This document shows positions 60,126 through 64,000 of a DNA stretch of 64,000 nucleotides, piece after piece. Under the pieces are notes generated by a model. It saw nothing but the letters and a program-made list of their open reading frames with translations, did no database searches and was not told where the DNA came from. Location: NCBI RefSeq assembly GCF_013009345.1, contig NZ_JABELE010000017.1, positions 10,779-74,778 of the forward strand, read 5' to 3'. The first letter of the stretch is position 1; every line of letters starts with the position of its first letter. The stretch comes from Acinetobacter geminorum. Lineage in GTDB: Bacteria; Pseudomonadota; Gammaproteobacteria; Pseudomonadales; Moraxellaceae. The position numbers were made by a program, and so were the translations under genes.

Positions 60126-61070
60126 ATGTTTAAGGGCGTGATCTTGTCTGTCATGGCATCATTCACTTTTGGTGTACTTTATTTTTATACTCAATTATTA
60201 AGCCAACTCGATAGTGAGCAAACTTTTGGATGGCGAATTATTGCAACACTGCCGTTTCTTACTTTGTTTATGTGGTGGAGTGGTGATTTAGCCTATATCA
60301 AGAATATCTATCAACGTATTTTGGCTAAACCTTCTTTACTATTGCTATTAATCACAACTTCTATTTTAACCTCAGTACAACTTTGGCTTTTTTTGTGGGG
60401 GCCGATGCATGGACGTGGGTTACAAGTCTCTTTGGGATATTTCCTATTACCGCTGGTTCTTGTCTTAGCTGGAAGTGTTTTGTATGGCGAAAAAATATCA
60501 AAATTTCAATGGGTAGCAATTATTCTTGCAGTCATTGGCGTTAGCCATGAGATATGGCGTTTAGGAAGTATTGCTTGGGAAACTGCATTGGTAGCAGTTG
60601 GATATTCTGCCTACTTTTTATTACGTAAGAAAATTAAAACAGATAATTTAGGGGGCTTTTGGTGGGATCTGGTCATTATTATGCCCGTTGCAATTTATTT
60701 AACTCATACAGGTTTGCTGCCATACAGTAAATTTATAGACCAACCGAGTCTTTCTTTGATCATAATTGGGCTTGGAATTTTAAGTGCGATTGGTTTGGGA
60801 AGTTATATTCTGGCAAGCCGCTTTCTACCTTTAGTTGTATTTGGACTTTTAGGATATTTGGAGCCTGTATTACTTGCTTTAGCTTCTTTAGTTTTAGGAG
60901 AGAGTATTGGTCAAGAAGAATGGTTCACTTATATTCCGATTTGGTGTGCTGTTTTTGTACTCGTTTTAGAAGGGGCGCTTCATCTTTATCAACAACGGCA
61001 AAAAGCCCAAAATCTACAACTTAATATCAAAAAATATCAAAAAAGATTAAAAAATGATGAGTTCGAGTAG
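60126..61070 (+). CDS. rarD: RarD/EamA-family transporter
   Basis: 314 residues with about ten transmembrane helices in two EamA repeats. The family start MFKGVILSVMASFTFGVLYFYTQLL and the second half LLPLVLVLAGSVLYGEKISKFQWVAIILAVIGV are typical of RarD. The name derives from chloramphenicol sensitivity, but the transported compound is unknown. The basic tail (QRQKAQNLQLNIKKYQKRLK) is cytoplasmic. Adjacent ATG codons at 60123 and 60126 are possible; AGAGG at 60115-60119 fits 60126 best. Confidence 0.85.
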   Translation: MFKGVILSVMASFTFGVLYFYTQLLSQLDSEQTFGWRIIATLPFLTLFMWWSGDLAYIKNIYQRILAKPSLLLLLITTSILTSVQLWLFLWGPMHGRGLQVSLGYFLLPLVLVLAGSVLYGEKISKFQWVAIILAVIGVSHEIWRLGSIAWETALVAVGYSAYFLLRKKIKTDNLGGFWWDLVIIMPVAIYLTHTGLLPYSKFIDQPSLSLIIIGLGILSAIGLGSYILASRFLPLVVFGLLGYLEPVLLALASLVLGESIGQEEWFTYIPIWCAVFVLVLEGALHLYQQRQKAQNLQLNIKKYQKRLKNDEFE

Positions 61071-61286
61071 GTCATTAGAATCTAAAAAGTAAGAAAAAGC
61101 AAAAATTTAGCTGTTTTAAACAATAAGATAATAAAAAATAATTATAGGTATTTTATGAATTTATGATGAATTTTAGGAAAATCTAGCCACTAACGTCAGC
61201 TTTTGATTCATTCTTGCCAATAATTCCATTACAATTACGGGGTTTTAAAAATCACGCCTAGATATAATTAATTAGAGGACGTATCT

Positions 61287-62744
61287 GTGAGCAAAGACAC
61301 TATCATCGCCCTGCACGCTGAACACCAAGGCCGTTGGAAAAACCGTGAAGAAATCGCGGAACGTATGATTGCATTAATCGGTCAATTATACCGTGAAAAA
61401 AATATTGTCGTATCTGTTTACGGTCGCTCTTTAATTAACCGTTCTGTTATCCAAATTTTGAAAACTCACCGTCGTACACGTGTTGTAGACGTTGAGCTTT
61501 CTGTTGTAAATACTTTCCCAATTTTAGAAGCTTTAGCAAAAGTTGAAAATATTGGTTCTGCAGAAGTTGATATCGGTAAACTTGCTGTTGAATATAAAGA
61601 AAAAGGCGGGGATGTTGATGCTTTTGTTGCTCAATCAGTTGAGTCAATCAAAGGTAGCGCAACTTCTGAACAACCTAAAGATGTAGTTCTTTACGGTTTT
61701 GGTCGTATTGGTCGTATCTTGGCTCGTTTAATCATTAGCCAATCAGGTTTAGGTCGTGGTTTAAGCCTTAAAGCAATCGTTGTACGTAAGTCTTCTGACG
61801 GTGACTTAGCAAAACGTGCTTCTTTACTTCGTCGTGACTCTATTCACGGTACTTTCGCTGGTACAATTTCTGTTGATGAAGAAAACGAAGCAATCATTGC
61901 TAATGGTAACTTCATTAAAGTGATTTATGCCTCTAGCCCAAGTGAAGTTGACTATACTGAATATGGTATTGAAAATGCACTTTTAATCGACAACACTGGT
62001 AAATGGCGTGATGCTGAAGGTCTAAGCCAACACTTGAAATGCCCAGGCGTTGCACGTGTTGTATTGACTGCACCAAGTAAAGGTGAAATGAAAAACGTTG
62101 TATTTGGCGTAAATAACTCAGATATCTTAGATGAAGACAAAATCATCTCTGCTGCAAGTTGTACAACAAATGCAATCACTCCAATTCTTAAAGTATTGGA
62201 TGACAAATATAAAGTTCTTAATGGTCATGTTGAAACTGTGCACTCATTTACAAATGACCAGAACTTAATCGATAACTATCATAAAGCAGATCGTCGTGGC
62301 CGTGCTGCTACTTTGAACATGGTAATTACAGAGACTGGTGCAGCTAAAGCAGTTGCTAAAGCATTACCTGCATTGAAAGGTAAATTAACTGGTAACTCTG
62401 TACGTGTTCCTACACCAAACGTATCTCTTGCGATCTTGAACTTAACACTTGATAAAGAAGTTGATCGTGAAGAAGTGAACGAATACATTCGTCAAATTTC
62501 GATTAACTCTAACCTTCAAGGTCAAATTGGTTATACCAACTCAACTGAAGTTGTATCGAGTGACTTTATCGGTTCTCGTACAGCAGGTGTATACGATGCT
62601 CAAGCAACGATTACTTCTGGTAACCGTTTAACTGCTTACGTTTGGTACGATAATGAAGTTGGTTATAGCTGTCAGGTATTACGTATCGCTGAACAAATGT
62701 GCGGCGTAAGCTACAAAAAAATTCCAGCAGAATTGAATGCTTAA
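61287..62744 (+). CDS. gap: glyceraldehyde-3-phosphate dehydrogenase with N-terminal extension
   Basis: 485 residues, longer than the usual 330. The NAD-binding motif GFGRIG is at residues 137-142, and the catalytic Cys292 lies in ISAASCTTNAITP, with the usual His downstream in NGHVETVHSFTNDQ. The first 130 residues form an extra domain (ALHAEHQGRWKNREEIAERM and later VVDVELSVVNTFPILE) without a recognised fold. This long type occurs in Acinetobacter and relatives, where it serves gluconeogenesis, since classical glycolysis is missing. The start is GTG after GAGGAC. A TATAAT at 61263-61268 is close to it. A terminator follows. Confidence 0.92.
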   Translation: MSKDTIIALHAEHQGRWKNREEIAERMIALIGQLYREKNIVVSVYGRSLINRSVIQILKTHRRTRVVDVELSVVNTFPILEALAKVENIGSAEVDIGKLAVEYKEKGGDVDAFVAQSVESIKGSATSEQPKDVVLYGFGRIGRILARLIISQSGLGRGLSLKAIVVRKSSDGDLAKRASLLRRDSIHGTFAGTISVDEENEAIIANGNFIKVIYASSPSEVDYTEYGIENALLIDNTGKWRDAEGLSQHLKCPGVARVVLTAPSKGEMKNVVFGVNNSDILDEDKIISAASCTTNAITPILKVLDDKYKVLNGHVETVHSFTNDQNLIDNYHKADRRGRAATLNMVITETGAAKAVAKALPALKGKLTGNSVRVPTPNVSLAILNLTLDKEVDREEVNEYIRQISINSNLQGQIGYTNSTEVVSSDFIGSRTAGVYDAQATITSGNRLTAYVWYDNEVGYSCQVLRIAEQMCGVSYKKIPAELNA

Positions 62745-62782
62745 GATCATTTAACGATCTATAAAAATATTTTCACAAAAAG

Positions 62783-62806
62783 ACCCAGTTTAGACTGGGT
62801 TTTTTT
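62783..62806 (+). terminator. terminator after gap
   Basis: ACCCAGT and ACTGGGT form a 7-bp stem with a 4-nt loop, followed by TTTTTT. Confidence 0.85.
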
Positions 62807-62894
62807 ACAACCGTACAAAATATATGCTGACTATTTTTTGTAAATAAATGAGAATACAAATTAAGGAAAAAAAGAAAATAGTAAGGGATAGGAA

Positions 62895-63620
62895 TTGTCG
62901 CAGTTTAAACGTTTGTTGGTCGTTTTTATATTCATCATTATTGCCAATTTATGTGGTGTACTCATTGCAATATGGGTATTTAAGCACTTTAATATTTATA
63001 TTCCACTAAAAAATCAGGCAGTTGCTATTGATTTGCAAGAGCCTCTACAAGTTAAGGTTAAAGTACAAGATGCTTTAAATGTGGATGTAAAAGGGCGCGT
63101 AAATGCCAGTATTCCAATTGATGAAAAACTAAATATTCCATTAACACAAACATTAACTCCGCGTGTTTATTTCGATAATATGGTGCCGATTAGTACTACT
63201 ATTCCTGTCAAAGAAACATTAAAAGTCGAGCAAAATCTAGCAATTGATACCAAGGTTCAGGTACGTGTTTTGGGGCGTGATATTACATTGCCATTGAAAG
63301 GAACAATTCCATTAAAACTTGATGTGCCAATTGATATTAATGTTCCGCTTGAACAAAAGGTTCATTTAAAATTTGATGCACCAGTACGTACAGTATTAAA
63401 AGAAAATTTACATATTCCTTTAAAAGCAAGATTGGACACGAATATCCCAATAGAAGGGAATTTAAATGTACCTGTTAAAACAGCGTTAAATGCTTCGGTT
63501 GATGTGAAAAATACTTTGCCTGTTAAGATTGCAAATGGTGAGTTAAAGATTCCTCTGTCCACTATGCGATTAAATCGAGTATTGGGTTCAGAAACATCAC
63601 AAAAGACAGCTGATCAATAG
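62895..63620 (+). CDS. membrane-anchored beta-repeat protein
   Basis: 241 residues with one N-terminal transmembrane helix (about 6-30, LLVVFIFIIIANLCGVLIAIWVF). The remainder is an uninterrupted alternation of short strands built on IP, LKV and VPxxxxL patterns, for example LNIPLTQTLTPRV, TTIPVKETLKVEQNL, ITLPLKGTIPLKLDVPIDINVPL and HIPLKARLDTNIPIEGNLNVPVK. This suggests an elongated beta-solenoid or a long strand-rich rod in the periplasm. Start is TTG after AAGGGATAGG; no ATG occurs early in the frame. It is followed by a paralog-like gene 11 bp later. No family is recognised. Confidence 0.7.
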   Translation: MSQFKRLLVVFIFIIIANLCGVLIAIWVFKHFNIYIPLKNQAVAIDLQEPLQVKVKVQDALNVDVKGRVNASIPIDEKLNIPLTQTLTPRVYFDNMVPISTTIPVKETLKVEQNLAIDTKVQVRVLGRDITLPLKGTIPLKLDVPIDINVPLEQKVHLKFDAPVRTVLKENLHIPLKARLDTNIPIEGNLNVPVKTALNASVDVKNTLPVKIANGELKIPLSTMRLNRVLGSETSQKTADQ

Positions 63621-63631
63621 GGTGGATGCTA

Positions 63632-64000
63632 ATGTTTCGTTCACTCAAGAGTATGTTAATCAGTTTCTTTTTAATGATGATACTGGCCGCTATTATGTTT
63701 TGGGTGTATCTCAATATTCAAGCAAATTTAGTCGTTTCGGCTCATAATGCCGATATTAGTTTACCTGACTCTTTAGAAACAAAAATTCAAGTTGGTAATA
63801 CTTTGCAGGTTCAGTCTATTGGTAAACTTGATACAACTTTAGATATAGATCGCCAATTAACTTTACCTCTAAAAGGAAAATATCTGGCAGATTTAAATTT
63901 TGCAGTAGAAACACCTATTACAGTAGACTTCCTTCATAAATCATTTTTCAATCAATTTAATTGTTTATCTTTCACCCAATCTAAATTGTATATGCCAGCA
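63632..64000 (+). CDS. second membrane-anchored beta-repeat protein, 3' end missing
   Basis: 123 codons are visible before the window ends. It starts at ATG with GGTGGATG upstream. One transmembrane helix (about 8-28, MLISFFLMMILAAIMFWVYL) is followed by a strand-rich region with the same style as the preceding gene: ISLPDSLETKIQVGNTLQV, TTLDIDRQLTLPLKG and VETPITVDFLHKS. It is probably a diverged paralog in the same operon. The rest and the stop codon are outside the window. Confidence 0.65.
   Translation, partial: MFRSLKSMLISFFLMMILAAIMFWVYLNIQANLVVSAHNADISLPDSLETKIQVGNTLQVQSIGKLDTTLDIDRQLTLPLKGKYLADLNFAVETPITVDFLHKSFFNQFNCLSFTQSKLYMPA

Overview
The window reads as a core-chromosome segment of an Acinetobacter of the baumannii/calcoaceticus type. 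It is AT-rich and intron-less, and its leaders are short and strong. It carries Acinetobacter marks: a CarO-type porin, a TolA with a long Ala/Lys/Glu repeat, tandem GlyGly-CTERM surface proteins, a GAPDH with a 130-residue N-terminal extension, and the order sbp-hydrolase-cysT-cysW-cysA-cysB. No phage, insertion sequence, CRISPR array or defence island is visible. The species call is inference from remembered protein families; no search was run.

Layout. 1-2.6 kb: the end of one GlyGly-CTERM protein and a complete CSLREA/GlyGly-CTERM protein. 2.7-4.1 kb (minus): a coupled trio of ECF sigma factor, one-helix membrane protein (possible anti-sigma) and DUF3106-like periplasmic protein. 4.2-6 kb: SpoU-family RNA methyltransferase and fructose-bisphosphatase. 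6.4-11.3 kb (minus): ybgC-tolQ-tolR-tolA-tolB-pal, the trans-envelope Tol-Pal machine. 11.5-16 kb: M20 amidohydrolase, ruvAB, dNTPase. 16.4-21.5 kb: purL and a Bcr/CflA drug-efflux protein with a 45-bp in-frame tandem duplication. 21.7-28.3 kb: small genes, nadM, a CAP-domain lipoprotein, peroxiredoxin, a remnant of a Dph6-like ATP pyrophosphatase, queE-queC and dapD. 28.6-35 kb: carO, then the CysB-type regulator and sulfate import genes.

35.2-37.7 kb: pabC-mltG-tmk. 37.8-42.7 kb: thioesterases, nadB, a DegP/MucD protease and a GNAT enzyme. 42.9-50 kb: a long same-strand run lepA-lepB-DUF4845-rnc-era-lipoprotein-recO-pdxJ-miaE, linking translation, secretion, RNA processing, ribosome maturation, recombination, vitamin B6 synthesis and tRNA modification. 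50.3-57.1 kb: a YdfG-like dehydrogenase, tRNA-Asn, hypotheticals, a thioesterase, a GFA protein, an aminotransferase, a 59-residue basic protein, a PAS-PAS-GGDEF diguanylate cyclase and a two-part protein of unknown role. 57.3-64 kb: uvrB, lipocalin, RarD, gap, and two membrane-anchored beta-repeat proteins, the second cut by the window end.

The most notable signals are small: the tandem duplication inside the efflux pump, the decayed Dph6-like tail, a C8 tract early in recO, a structured purL leader, a repeated 26-nt intergenic stem-loop motif, and several unannotated-size small proteins.
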